In this document: positions 44,911-53,168 of the stretch, in pieces
How the letters are laid out: every line of letters begins with the position of its first letter
Position numbering within the stretch: the first letter of the stretch is position 1
Origin: Kocuria rosea
Lineage (GTDB): Bacteria > Actinomycetota > Actinomycetes > Actinomycetales > Micrococcaceae
Length of the DNA stretch: 64,000 nt
Assembly: GCF_023715525.1 (NCBI RefSeq)
Contig: NZ_JAMBOG010000012.1
Coordinates: 52,075-116,074 of the forward strand
Direction: 5' to 3'
Translations under genes and position numbers: made by a program
Notes under the pieces: model-generated
What the model was told of the DNA's origin: nothing
What the model saw: the letters and a program-made list of their open reading frames with translations, nothing else
Databases searched by the model: none

Positions 44911-45270
44911 CTAGCAGCGGACCCGGCGCTCAGGCGGCAACCGGGTCGGTGAGCCACCCGGCTCGATGAGCATGGCGCGGACGTCCTGGACGGGCACGGA
45001 CTCCCGGAGGGTATGCCCTTCCCTGAGCCAGCGCTGGTGGTCGTGCGAGGCCGCACGGGAGGCGCTGATGGCCTGGGTGAGCTTGCGCTTGGTGATCGCC
45101 GGGCGCCAGTAGGAGCCGACCAGCTCGAACCCGTGGCCGGTGAGGATCTTCCCCATGCCCGGCAGGTGCGCTGCACCCCACGTCAGGGCCGCGTCGTGGT
45201 CGTGGGCGAGGATCTCGTCGAGGACGTGGTGGCTGCGCGCACCGCGTATGCGGTACAGAGCTCGTTCCAA
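44911..45270 (-). pseudogene. C-terminal part of a TraB/PrgY-like protein
   Basis: The 119 codons contain ALTWGAAHLPGMGKILTGHGFELVGSYW, which resembles the Gly-rich end of TraB/PrgY-type domains. Family proteins are over twice this length, and the only start available is a TTG at 45270 with no ribosome-binding site. Just upstream begins an unrelated nrdE tail. The 5' half was most likely lost in a rearrangement, although the fragment heads the run of membrane-protein genes. Confidence 0.5.
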
Positions 45271-45285
45271 TGACGCACTACCCGG

Positions 45286-45552
45286 TCACAGGACGCAGGA
45301 AACGTAGCCCTCGACCCCGGTGCCCTCCGGGGCCATCTTGCGAGTTCAGGAGTAGGACATCGTCTTGATCCCGGACTTCCAGGCGTACCACTTGGCCTTG
45401 TCGATGTCGCGGGTGGTAGTGGTGTCCTTGGAGACCAGCGTCAGCGACAGGCCATGGTCCACGTGCTGGGTGGCCGCGGCGTAGACGTCGATCACAGCCT
45501 CGTAGCCCTCGATGGTGGGGGAAGGGCATGGATCGGTCGTCGCGGCGCGCAT
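45286..45552 (-). pseudogene. C-terminal remnant of class Ib ribonucleotide reductase large subunit (nrdE-like)
   Basis: One frame reads [20 protein letters not shown], then [19 protein letters not shown], a TGA, and TRKMAPEGTGVEGYVSCVL to the natural stop. This is the end of NrdE, whose C-terminal Cys pair re-reduces the active site. A single C-to-T change explains the TGA (Arg codon CGA). The first Cys of the expected CVSC is Tyr. The remaining ~600 codons of the gene are absent. A functional copy must lie elsewhere. Confidence 0.78.
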
Positions 45553-45582
45553 CGCGCGCCCTCGAGCCGGTCTCCGGACTGG

Positions 45583-46530
45583 TCAGGCCGCGGAGGCGGC
45601 CGCGGCGGAGCGAGCGAAGACGTACTGGGGGTTGGCCACCCGCGGGACACCCATCATCCACGGGCGGGTGCGCAGGTAGTCCTCGGCCGGCTCCAGCAGC
45701 CGCAACCCGGCCGTCCCGTAGAAGCCCGGCAGCGCACCGGAGAGCATCGGGCGCCCGTCCCCGCGCTTGGGGAACAGCATCAGCCAGTCCGACCCGGCCG
45801 TGGCGGTCCGGCCCATGAAGTCGCGCAGCAGCGCGGTCCCGATCCCGGTGCGGCGGTGGTGTTCGTCGACGACGAGGGTGTCGATGTAGCTGCAGTCCCA
45901 GTCCGCCGGCGGCAGCGGGGCGGCCCGGCATTCCCTCCGAGACCCGGAGGCGTGGTGCCCGCAGCAGACCCCGACGACTGCTCCACCGTCGACCGCGACC
46001 GTGTAGGCCGGCAGATCGGCCAGGAAGTCCTGCTCGTGGAGCACCGCTGCGGGGTGCGCCGGCGCTTGTGGACCGGCTGGGGCTCCGGCACGTGGGCGGC
46101 GGCCTTGAGGTGGTAGGCCGGGGCGGCGACCAGCGGGGCGGCCATCAGGGCGGGGCGGTTGCGCCGCCGCAGCTCCTTCGGCTCCACGCAGCGCCGCCCG
46201 GCGTGGCGGCACAGCTTCTGCATCGCCACCGGGAGGCGTCCGCCGGCGCCGCGCTCGGCCGGGTGCATCATGACCCACTGTGAGCCGGCCGCACGGGCCT
46301 GGGACATGCACCCGCGCAGCAGGGCCCCGTCCAGACCGTGGCCACGGGCCTCGGGGTGGACGGCGAGATGGGCGACCCTGTTGGTCGCCCACGTCTGCGG
46401 CGGGACCGGCCTCATCTCGCAGGCCATCCACCCCTGGCAGTCGTGGTAGCCCTGCAGGAAGCCCCACACCCGGCCGTCGACGACGGCGACCAGGTAGTCC
46501 TTGCCGTCGCCGTGAAGGCGTACTCGGAGC
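45583..46530 (-). pseudogene. two-domain GNAT acetyltransferase gene with frameshifts
   Basis: A minus-strand protein can be pieced together from two frames. The upstream part (GRVWGFLQGYHDCQGWMACEM, then VAHLAVHPEARGHGLDGALLRG) carries the acetyl-CoA loop of a first GNAT domain. The downstream part (AAVLHEQDFLADLPAYTVAV, then YIDTLVVDEHHRRTGIGTALLRDF) carries a second. The frame changes near 46045 and again close to the N-terminus near 46500. The order and the two R-x-x-G-x-G/A loops show a tandem-GNAT ancestor. It is now inactive. Confidence 0.68.
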
Positions 46531-46596
46531 CCAGGCTCGACCAGTTCCCCAGCTGGTCGGTCTCCTCCGGTCTACCGCGAGTCGGTAGAGCTCCCG

Positions 46597-46945
46597 TTCC
46601 CCGTGGTGGTCGCCGAGCTGCGGGAGCGGCTGGGCGCGCAGCTGGTCGCGCAGCCGGTCGCCTACCCCGGCGGGGTGGCCGACACGAAGACGGTACGGCA
46701 GTGGGCCGCCGGCACCCGCCGGCCGACCCGAGTCGTGGAGCACCGCCTGCGCCTGGCCTACCAGGTGGCCGCGGTGATCGGCGAGACGAGGACCTCGGCG
46801 TCGACCGTGCAGACGTGGTTCCAGGGGGGGAACCCGGCGCTGAAGGACTGGTCGTCCGCGGACCCTGTGCGAGCACCCGGTGGACGAGGTCAGCGCCGTG
46901 GTGCTGCGCGCAGCCCGGGACTTCGCGTCCACCGCAGCGCGGTAG
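46597..46945 (+). pseudogene. antitoxin-like (Xre/MbcA/ParS-type) gene with a one-base insertion
   Basis: The first ~90 codons (VVVAELRERLGAQLVAQ, then VADTKTVRQWAAGTRRP and WFQGGNPALKDWSSAD) form a DNA-binding domain plus the start of a ParS-like toxin-binding segment. At a C3 run near 46863 the frame shifts; removing one C restores EHPVDEVSAVVLRAARDFA up to the TAG at 46943. Family members pair with RES toxins, but no toxin gene is next to it. Confidence 0.62.
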
Positions 46946-46968
46946 GCCTCCGCGTCGTCTCCGCACAC

Positions 46969-47468
46969 ATGGGCAGGGAGATCCCCGACCCCTGGAGAAC
47001 CACGAGCTCGCAGACCGCACCGACCCGGCCCGGCACGGCCAGCCCACCATCACGGCGCGGCTGCGTCGGGCGGCGCTGCGCTGGTGGCCGAAGGCGTTCT
47101 TCGTGGTCGTCCAGCTGGTTTTCGCGAGGACGCTGATCATCGGCATCCAGGTCGCCGCGGTGCTCGCCTGGCACGGCGACCGACAGCGCAAGGAGGCCGA
47201 CGGACGGGCCGAGTGGTGGCGCCGAACGCAGTGGGCGATGGACTACGCCACCGACGCCGAGGGCCGGAAGGCCTCCGTCGGGGTCGAGGCCCTGGACCTG
47301 CTGGGGGAGTCGCCCCTGGCGACCGAGGAGGACCGCCACCTGCTGAAGACCTTGTTCGAGCAGGTCGTCGCCGTGGCCGTGCTCCAACGCTACGGACGCG
47401 CCACGCTCACCGGCCCCCGTCCCGAGGCGCTGTCCCTGCGATCGGATCCCGACGCGAGCCACGCATAA
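46969..47468 (+). pseudogene. small membrane protein gene with a frameshift near its 5' end
   Basis: The ATG at 46969 gives GREIPDPW before the useful frame is lost. Adding one C to the C4 run at 46989-46992 joins it to LENHELADRTDPARHGQP. The protein continues with ALRWWPKAFFVVVQLVFARTLIIGIQVAAVLAW (one or two TM helices) and a helical charged domain to 47468. The long C-terminal frame is intact, so a downstream start is not excluded. Family unknown. Confidence 0.5.
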
Positions 47469-47765
47469 GCGCGACAGCGCCGACGCGTCCCATGCCGCGG
47501 TCCCGCAGCGCTGCCCGCGGATGTGCGAGGGCCGGCTCGGGCGCTGCACACGCCGTCCGCCTCAGCGATACGCCATGGCCCGGGGCGGGGGTGTCGCCCC
47601 GGCCAAGGGTTCCCGGTGTTCCCGCGAGTCGTGTTCGACGTCGGTGCCGGAGAAGGTTCGACCTTGGTCTAACAGGGTTCCTGCGGATGCTTCCTAGCGT
47701 GGTGGTGACACGGGACAGATGTGTCGGGCCGCAGCCCGATGCCACGCACTGACGCAGGAGGACTG

Positions 47766-48731
47766 ATGACCATGAACGGGTTGATCCTGGAGGGCATCTC
47801 ACGACGTTTCGGGGACCGGGTAGTGCTCGAGGAGCTGAACCTGACGGTCGGACAGGGCGAGATCGTGGGCTTCATCGGCGGCAACGGGGCCGGGAAGACC
47901 ACGACCATGCGGATCATCCTGGGCATGCTGGCAGCGGACCGGGGAACGGTCAGCTGGGGTGGTGGGCCCGTGGACGACACGGTCCGCCGCGCCTTCGGGT
48001 ACATGCCCGAGGAGCGGGGGCTGTACCCCAGGATGCCGGTGCGGGAGCAGATCGAGTGGTTCGCCCGGCTCGACGGGTCCGGGGCGGCGACGGCCCGGAA
48101 GATCGGCCAACGACTGGTGGCCGCCGTCGGCCTGCAGGGGCGTGAGCAGACGGCGGTGCAGGACCTGTCCTTGGGCAACCAGCAGCGGGTGCAGCTGGCC
48201 GTCGCCCTCGTGGGGGATCCGCAGCTGCTGGTGCTCGACGAGCCCTTCTCCGGGTTGGACCCTGAGGCGGTCGAGGCCATGGCCGAGCTCCTCCTGGCCC
48301 AGGCGAACCGGGGTGTGGCCGTGCTGTTCTCCTCCCACCAGCTGGAACTGGTCGAGCGGCTCTGTGACCGGGTGTGCGTGCTGCAGGCCGGCCGGGTCGT
48401 CGTCGACGGCACGGTGGAGGAGCTCGACGACGACGGCACGTCCCGCTGGTCGATCGAGTTCCAGGGCACCGCCGCCCCGTTCCTGCAGCAGGCCGGGAAC
48501 ATTCCCGGGGTACTGGTCAGCGCCGATGCGCAGGACCCGGCCCGAGCGCTGGTGGCCGTGGACGGTTCCCGCCGCCCGATCCCGGCGGCCGTGCTCGCCG
48601 CCGCCGGGCGCAGCGGGACCCTGATGGGCATCACCCCGGAGCGCACCTCGCTGGCGGAGGTCCTCTCCGGGCGCCGACGCGCCGCCGAGCCCTCGACCCC
48701 ACCGCACACCCGCGCCCTGGTCCACCACTGA
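47766..48731 (+). CDS. ABC transporter ATP-binding protein (NatA-like)
   Basis: This 321-residue ATPase has Walker A GGNGAGKTTT near residue 40, signature LSLGNQQRVQLAVAL near 135, Walker B QLLVLDEPFSGLDP near 155 and the switch His in SSHQLEL near 195. The C-terminal ~100 residues match the extra domain of NatA-type exporters. The ATG at 47766 has AGGAGGACTG. It is followed 44 bases later by its permease. Substrate could be a drug, peptide or sodium. Convergent with a NarL-type two-component system that may regulate it. Confidence 0.93.
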   Translation: MTMNGLILEGISRRFGDRVVLEELNLTVGQGEIVGFIGGNGAGKTTTMRIILGMLAADRGTVSWGGGPVDDTVRRAFGYMPEERGLYPRMPVREQIEWFARLDGSGAATARKIGQRLVAAVGLQGREQTAVQDLSLGNQQRVQLAVALVGDPQLLVLDEPFSGLDPEAVEAMAELLLAQANRGVAVLFSSHQLELVERLCDRVCVLQAGRVVVDGTVEELDDDGTSRWSIEFQGTAAPFLQQAGNIPGVLVSADAQDPARALVAVDGSRRPIPAAVLAAAGRSGTLMGITPERTSLAEVLSGRRRAAEPSTPPHTRALVHH

Positions 48732-48775
48732 CCCCGGCTCCCCGCCCCGACCGCACACCGAAGGACACCCAGCTC

Positions 48776-49852
48776 ATGAGCCTCACCACGGCACCGTCGA
48801 CCACCACCGCACGGACCCCGACCGCAACGACTCCTGCCCGCAACGACCACCAGGACGCCGGATGGTTCCAAGGACTGGGACTGGTGATCCAGCGCGAGCT
48901 CAGCTCCCGGGTCCGCAACCGCGCCATGCTGGCCTCCACCGCGTTCCTGGCCGCGCTGGCCGCCGCGGTCGCCGGTGTCGGCGGGTACCTGCTCGTCGAC
49001 CGCACCGCTGCCACCGGCACCCCGCCGCTGGACACCGAGGTCCTGCTGGCGGCGGTGATGACCACCCTGCTGGTCACCGTGGTCACCTACGCCAGCAGCT
49101 CGATCGCCAGCGGCGTCGTGGAGGAAAAATCCACCCGCGTCGTGGAGATCCTCCTGACCCGCCTGAGCGTGCGGCAACTGCTGCTGGGGAAGCTGATCGG
49201 CTGCGGGATCTTCACCATGGTCCAGCTGCTGGCCGTCGGCGGCGCTGCCGCGGTGGCCTTCACCGCGGTCGGGGGGTGGTCCCTGGTCCGGATCCACCCG
49301 GGCCCGACCCTGGTGTGGTTCCTGGTGTGGTTCGTCCTGGGCTTCGTGGTCTTCGCGTCCCTCAACGCCGGCCTGGCCTCCACCGCCTCCCGTCAGGAGG
49401 ACCTGGCGGCGGCCACGAACCCGCTGCAGATCCTGATCATGCTCGTCTACGCCGCCGGCATGTTCTTCCTGCCCTCCGCCGCCGGCCAGCGGTGGACCGA
49501 GATCGCCTCCCTGGTGCCGATGGTCGCGCCGTACTTCATGCCGATCCGGCAGGGGCTGGACGCGGTGACCTGGCAGGAGCAGTTGACGGCGGTGCTCATC
49601 GCTGTGGTGGCTGTCCCGCTGATCATCAACCTGGCCGTGCGCCTGTACGGCAACAACGTGCTGCGCACCGGCACCCGCGTCAGCCTGGCCCGGGCGCTGG
49701 CCGACCCCGCCGGCGCGCCCTCCGAGCAGGGCCGCACCCCCGAGGGGACCACCCCGGGTGCGCCCCGTCGGTCGGCCAAGGCCGTGCGCACCGTGGTCTC
49801 CTTCGCCGGTGGTGTGGTGCTGGTGGTCCTCGTCCTGCGCCTGCTGGGCTGA
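48776..49852 (+). CDS. ABC transporter permease (NatB/ABC-2 type)
   Basis: This 358-residue membrane subunit is the partner of the preceding ATPase. After a Thr-rich N-terminus and the coupling segment VIQRELSSRVRNRAMLASTAFLAALAAAVAGVGG come further helices near residues 90-110, 140-160, 178-205 and 220-240. The conserved ABC-2 element VVEEKSTRVVEILLTRLSVRQLL near 115-140 precedes a last helix, VVLVVLVLRLL, at the extreme C-terminus. Export rather than import is expected for this family. Confidence 0.9.
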   Translation: MSLTTAPSTTTARTPTATTPARNDHQDAGWFQGLGLVIQRELSSRVRNRAMLASTAFLAALAAAVAGVGGYLLVDRTAATGTPPLDTEVLLAAVMTTLLVTVVTYASSSIASGVVEEKSTRVVEILLTRLSVRQLLLGKLIGCGIFTMVQLLAVGGAAAVAFTAVGGWSLVRIHPGPTLVWFLVWFVLGFVVFASLNAGLASTASRQEDLAAATNPLQILIMLVYAAGMFFLPSAAGQRWTEIASLVPMVAPYFMPIRQGLDAVTWQEQLTAVLIAVVAVPLIINLAVRLYGNNVLRTGTRVSLARALADPAGAPSEQGRTPEGTTPGAPRRSAKAVRTVVSFAGGVVLVVLVLRLLG

Positions 49853-50392
49853 ACCGCTCTCCCCGTCCGACCTGCCCGCGCCTCGGAGGCCTTGCCCCCG
49901 GGGACGGGCTTCGGCTCGGGCCGTCAGGGCACTGGTCCGCCGGCCGGTGGGGCCAGGGCCCCACGCTCCGTGGTGCCCAGGGGGCGGCGCGCTCATCCAG
50001 CGGGAGCCGGCCGAGCGCCGGCTCGATGCCACCGCCCTGATCGGCCGCCACCGCACCGCGGACCGCCCGGTCGTCACCCGGGACGTGCTGTGGCCCTGCG
50101 GGACCGGCGGGCGGGTCCTGCACGCCGCGCCGTCGGCCGTCTCCACCCTGGGCCGGCCCAGGCCGTGACCATCCTGCGCTCACACCCGGAGCCGGCCTGG
50201 GACGCCCCGGCCGCTGTCCCAGACCTCGGTGCGCTACGCACTGATGGGCCGGGGCACGACATCGGTCCTGGACCCCGGGGACGTCTTCGACCACCTCGAC
50301 GCCGAGGATGCCGACCCGCAGCGCACTGCCGGTCCTGGAAGGACCCCTGCCCGCGGCCCTGGGCGCCGCCCGCTGAGCCCTGCCCGCCCCGG
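49853..50392. other. gap between convergent genes with unrecognised fragments
   Basis: Plus-strand frames around 49975-50168 (PAERRLDATALIGRHRTADR) and 50229-50300 look faintly protein-like but match nothing I know and lack starts. They are probably relics. Confidence 0.35.
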
Positions 50393-51058
50393 TCAGGAGA
50401 CCCGGATCCGCACCAGGCCCCGTTCGGTGGCCTTCACCAGCACCTGGACCCGGTCACGGACCCCGAGCTTCTCGGTGACCTTGCCGAACCGGGCCTTGAT
50501 GGTGGATTCGGTCACGAACAGCGCCTCGGCCATCTCCCGGTTGCTCATGCCCTGGGCCAGCAACTGGATGACCTCGATCTCCTTCTCGGTCAGCGCTGCG
50601 GTCAGCTCGGGGTCCGGGACCGGCTGGGCCGGAACGGACTGGGCGATGCCGGCGACCACGTGCCGGGTGACGGCCGGGGACAGGATCGAGCCGCCGTCAC
50701 GCACGGTGCGGATCGCCGCGATGATCTCCTGCGGCCTGGCGTCCTTGAGCAGATACCCCGAGGCCCCCGCCCGCAGGACCGGCACGACATAGCGTTCGGA
50801 GGAAAAAGTGGTGAGGGCGATGACGGCGGTGTCCGGGAACTCCCGGCGGATGATCCGGGTGGCCTCCACCCCGTCCATGACCGGCATCTGCATGTCCATC
50901 AGCACCACGTCCGGGGCCAGCGCCCGCGTCTGGCCGATCGCCACCCGACCATCGGCGGACTCTCCCACCACGACGATCTCAGGATCCGAGGAGACGAACT
51001 CCACGACGGCTTCCCGGGTGATCGACTCGTCGTCCACCACCAGCACCGTCGTCGTCAT
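50393..51058 (-). CDS. NarL/FixJ-family response regulator
   Basis: This 221-residue protein has a receiver domain (VLVVDDESITREAV at residues 4-17, phospho-acceptor Asp in DVVLMDMQMPVMDGVEATR near 53, Lys in YLLKDARP near 105). The LuxR-type helix-turn-helix is LTEKEIEVIQLLAQGMSNREMAEALFV near 155-181. The ATG at 51058 follows GGGAGAGGCGG. It lies 104 bases downstream of its sensor kinase on the same strand. Targets could include the convergent ABC exporter. Confidence 0.94.
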   Translation of the reverse strand: MTTTVLVVDDESITREAVVEFVSSDPEIVVVGESADGRVAIGQTRALAPDVVLMDMQMPVMDGVEATRIIRREFPDTAVIALTTFSSERYVVPVLRAGASGYLLKDARPQEIIAAIRTVRDGGSILSPAVTRHVVAGIAQSVPAQPVPDPELTAALTEKEIEVIQLLAQGMSNREMAEALFVTESTIKARFGKVTEKLGVRDRVQVLVKATERGLVRIRVS

Positions 51059-51161
51059 TGCCCCGCCTCTCCCATGGTCGCCGAGCCGGTTCGATGACCG
51101 GCTCCGGGACGGGATCCTACCAACTTGTTGCACCCGCGAACGGTGCACGGGGCCGGTCGTG

Positions 51162-52472
51162 TCAGGAGGCCTGAGCCTCGGCCGCCCCGCGCAGGGGCAG
51201 CGCAATGCTGCTGCGCCACCTCGACCCCTGGGCGCCGAACTCGACGCTGCCGCCGAACACGCGGGCCCGTTCCCGGATGGCCGGCAGACCGGTGCTGGTC
51301 GACATGATCGGGGCGATCGTGGTCCGTTCGTTCTCCACCGTCAGACGCACCGCGTCCTGGCCGACCGCCAGATCCACCCGCACGGTGCTCGAGGGCATCC
51401 CGTGCTTCATGACGTTGGTCCCCAGCTCCCGCAGGGTCCGGCGCAGCACCTGACGAACGCTGATCGGGACGCGCGCAACATCACCGTGCACGCCCAGCTC
51501 CACGGCCAGGCCGGTGGACTCCAGAGCGGCGACGACGGTGCGCAGGTCCTCGACGAAACCGGCCGCCGTGGTGGTCTCCCCATTGATTTGATCCAGCGTG
51601 GCCATGGCCCGCACGGCACTCGCCGTCCCGGCCACGGCCGGCCCGGAGGCGCCGGTCCCGGCGGCAGCCTCCGGGGGAGCCGCCGCATGCTCGTGCTGCT
51701 GGATCTCGCGAGCGTGCTCCTCCTGGAGGATCACCACCAGCCGGCGCAGGTCCTGCAGGGTCTGCTGGGCGGAGTTCCCGATGGTCTCCAGGATCGCGCG
51801 GATCTTCTGCGGGTCGTCGGTGAACTCCGCCCGGCGGGCCTGCATGGCGATGACGGTGACGTCGTGGGCGACGATGTCGTGCAGCTCGTGGGCCAGATGG
51901 CTGCGCTCGTCGTGCCGGATTCGCTCGTTGACCTGTTCCAGCTCGTCGATCCGGCGTGCGTCCTGCTGCGATCGGGCATGGGACCAGCGCAGCAGGGCCC
52001 CGCACGTCAGGGCGACCAGCACGATCGGGATCGCCACCCAGACGAAGAACTGGCGATGATCGGCGTCGACGAAGGGCACCGCCACATTGGCCACCACCAC
52101 CAGTCCGGCCAGGACCGCGGCCCGTGCGCGCGGCAAAGCGTACGTCCCCGTCGCGCCGACCACCACGGAGGGCACCAGGATCCCCAAGGCGTACCCGGCA
52201 AGGATCAACACCAGCGCTGACAATCCCCACACGATGGCGGCGACCCCGACGTGGAACGCCACGACGAACAGCGGCAGATACATCATCATGATCAGCGGGA
52301 GCTCCCCCTGGTCGATGTCCCCCGTGTGGACGTTCCACAGGTCCGAGATCAGCGCCGCACCGACCAGCACCACCAGCCCCGAACGAGCCAGCGTGACCGG
52401 ACGCGGCACCGAGACACGCCATCCCGACGAGGACGTGACCGGCGAGGAGGACGACGAGGACGAGGAACTCAC
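51162..52472 (-). CDS. NarL-type sensor histidine kinase
   Basis: This 436-residue kinase has a Ser-rich N-terminus and about six hydrophobic segments between residues ~30 and 170. A linker coil and the HisKA_3 helix SHLAHELHDIVAHDVTVIAMQAR near 200 follow, with His in ELHD. The ATPase domain has an N-box-like LRELGTNVMKHG near 348 and a G-box TGLPAIRERARVFGGS near 400. An Ala/Gly-rich insertion sits between the two. I chose the GTG at 52472 because a TATTCT -10 ends 6 bases before it. Longer frames add a Pro/Arg tail unlike the family. Confidence 0.9.
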   Translation of the reverse strand: MSSSSSSSSSPVTSSSGWRVSVPRPVTLARSGLVVLVGAALISDLWNVHTGDIDQGELPLIMMMYLPLFVVAFHVGVAAIVWGLSALVLILAGYALGILVPSVVVGATGTYALPRARAAVLAGLVVVANVAVPFVDADHRQFFVWVAIPIVLVALTCGALLRWSHARSQQDARRIDELEQVNERIRHDERSHLAHELHDIVAHDVTVIAMQARRAEFTDDPQKIRAILETIGNSAQQTLQDLRRLVVILQEEHAREIQQHEHAAAPPEAAAGTGASGPAVAGTASAVRAMATLDQINGETTTAAGFVEDLRTVVAALESTGLAVELGVHGDVARVPISVRQVLRRTLRELGTNVMKHGMPSSTVRVDLAVGQDAVRLTVENERTTIAPIMSTSTGLPAIRERARVFGGSVEFGAQGSRWRSSIALPLRGAAEAQAS

Positions 52473-52478
52473 CCGCCC

Positions 52479-52484
52479 AGAATA
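52479..52484 (-). promoter_or_regulatory. -10 element (TATTCT) of a leaderless kinase transcript
   Basis: TATTCT is 6 bases upstream of the GTG at 52472, with no ribosome-binding site between. Confidence 0.48.
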
Positions 52485-52820
52485 GACATCGGCAGGTGAC
52501 GTCCTCGGTCGCCTCAGGAGGCCGGGTCCGTTCAACGAGCTGGGTTCACAGGACGTGGACGTCGGTGCGGAGCTGGCGCCTCTGGTGACCGCCGAGCGGC
52601 GGGCGGATACGGGGGGCCTGGGGAAGGCCTTTGCCCACGGCGGAGGCCGGGAACGTTCCCCGGCCTTCCCTCGTGTCCGACACACGGTCGGCAGGTCACA
52701 CCGAACAGTGCTGATCCAGGTGCTCCAGCGTGCACGCCAGGGCCGCTGATCCGGTCCGCTCTCCCCGCACCTCGGCAGTGAGAACGTCTCCCGTGCCCCG
52801 GAAGAACCCCGGAAGCGGAG
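52485..52820. other. gap with a terminator-like hairpin
   Basis: No gene is supported. The hairpin at 52644-52666 is listed separately. Confidence 0.4.
52644..52666 (-). terminator. hairpin downstream of the small secreted-protein gene
   Basis: AGGCCGGGAACGTTCCCCGGCCT is a near-perfect palindrome with one unmatched base. It lies ~155 bases past the stop at 52821, so it is the likely but distant end of that unit. Confidence 0.45.
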
Positions 52821-53063
52821 TCAGGTGCTGCGGCGTCGCCCGACCGGTCGCACCACGAGGAGCACCAAGAGGGCCGACGCCGCCCCGCCTGCTGCAACGG
52901 AGCACAAGGGGCCGGATCCGGCGGTGTCAATGGTGGCGATGTCCTCCTCTGCCGAGGCTGGTGCACCGGAGGCACTGGCCGAGACGGTGAGTTCGGTGAT
53001 ACCGGCCACCGCCACGGTGGCGGCCGTTCTGCGCAGCACCGTCGAATGGGTGCCGGTGAACAT
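52821..53063 (-). CDS. small secreted or membrane-anchored protein
   Basis: An 80-residue protein with an N-terminal signal-type segment (TVLRRTAATVAVAGI) and Ala-rich SASGAPASAEED after the likely cleavage. The C-terminal helix GGAASALLVLLVVRPVG is followed by RRRST, a membrane-anchor layout. I prefer the ATG at 53063 (AAGGACACC upstream). It follows the PepSY gene by 105 bases on the same strand. Family unknown. Confidence 0.55.
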   Translation of the reverse strand: MFTGTHSTVLRRTAATVAVAGITELTVSASASGAPASAEEDIATIDTAGSGPLCSVAAGGAASALLVLLVVRPVGRRRST

Positions 53064-53168
53064 AAGCACGGTGTCCTTCCTCATGTTGGAGGAGTGCGCA
53101 GGCGCCTGGAACCGGGTCCCTGCGGCGGCGGGATGGCTGGACGGCATCGACAGGAGGTCTGCCGGGGT

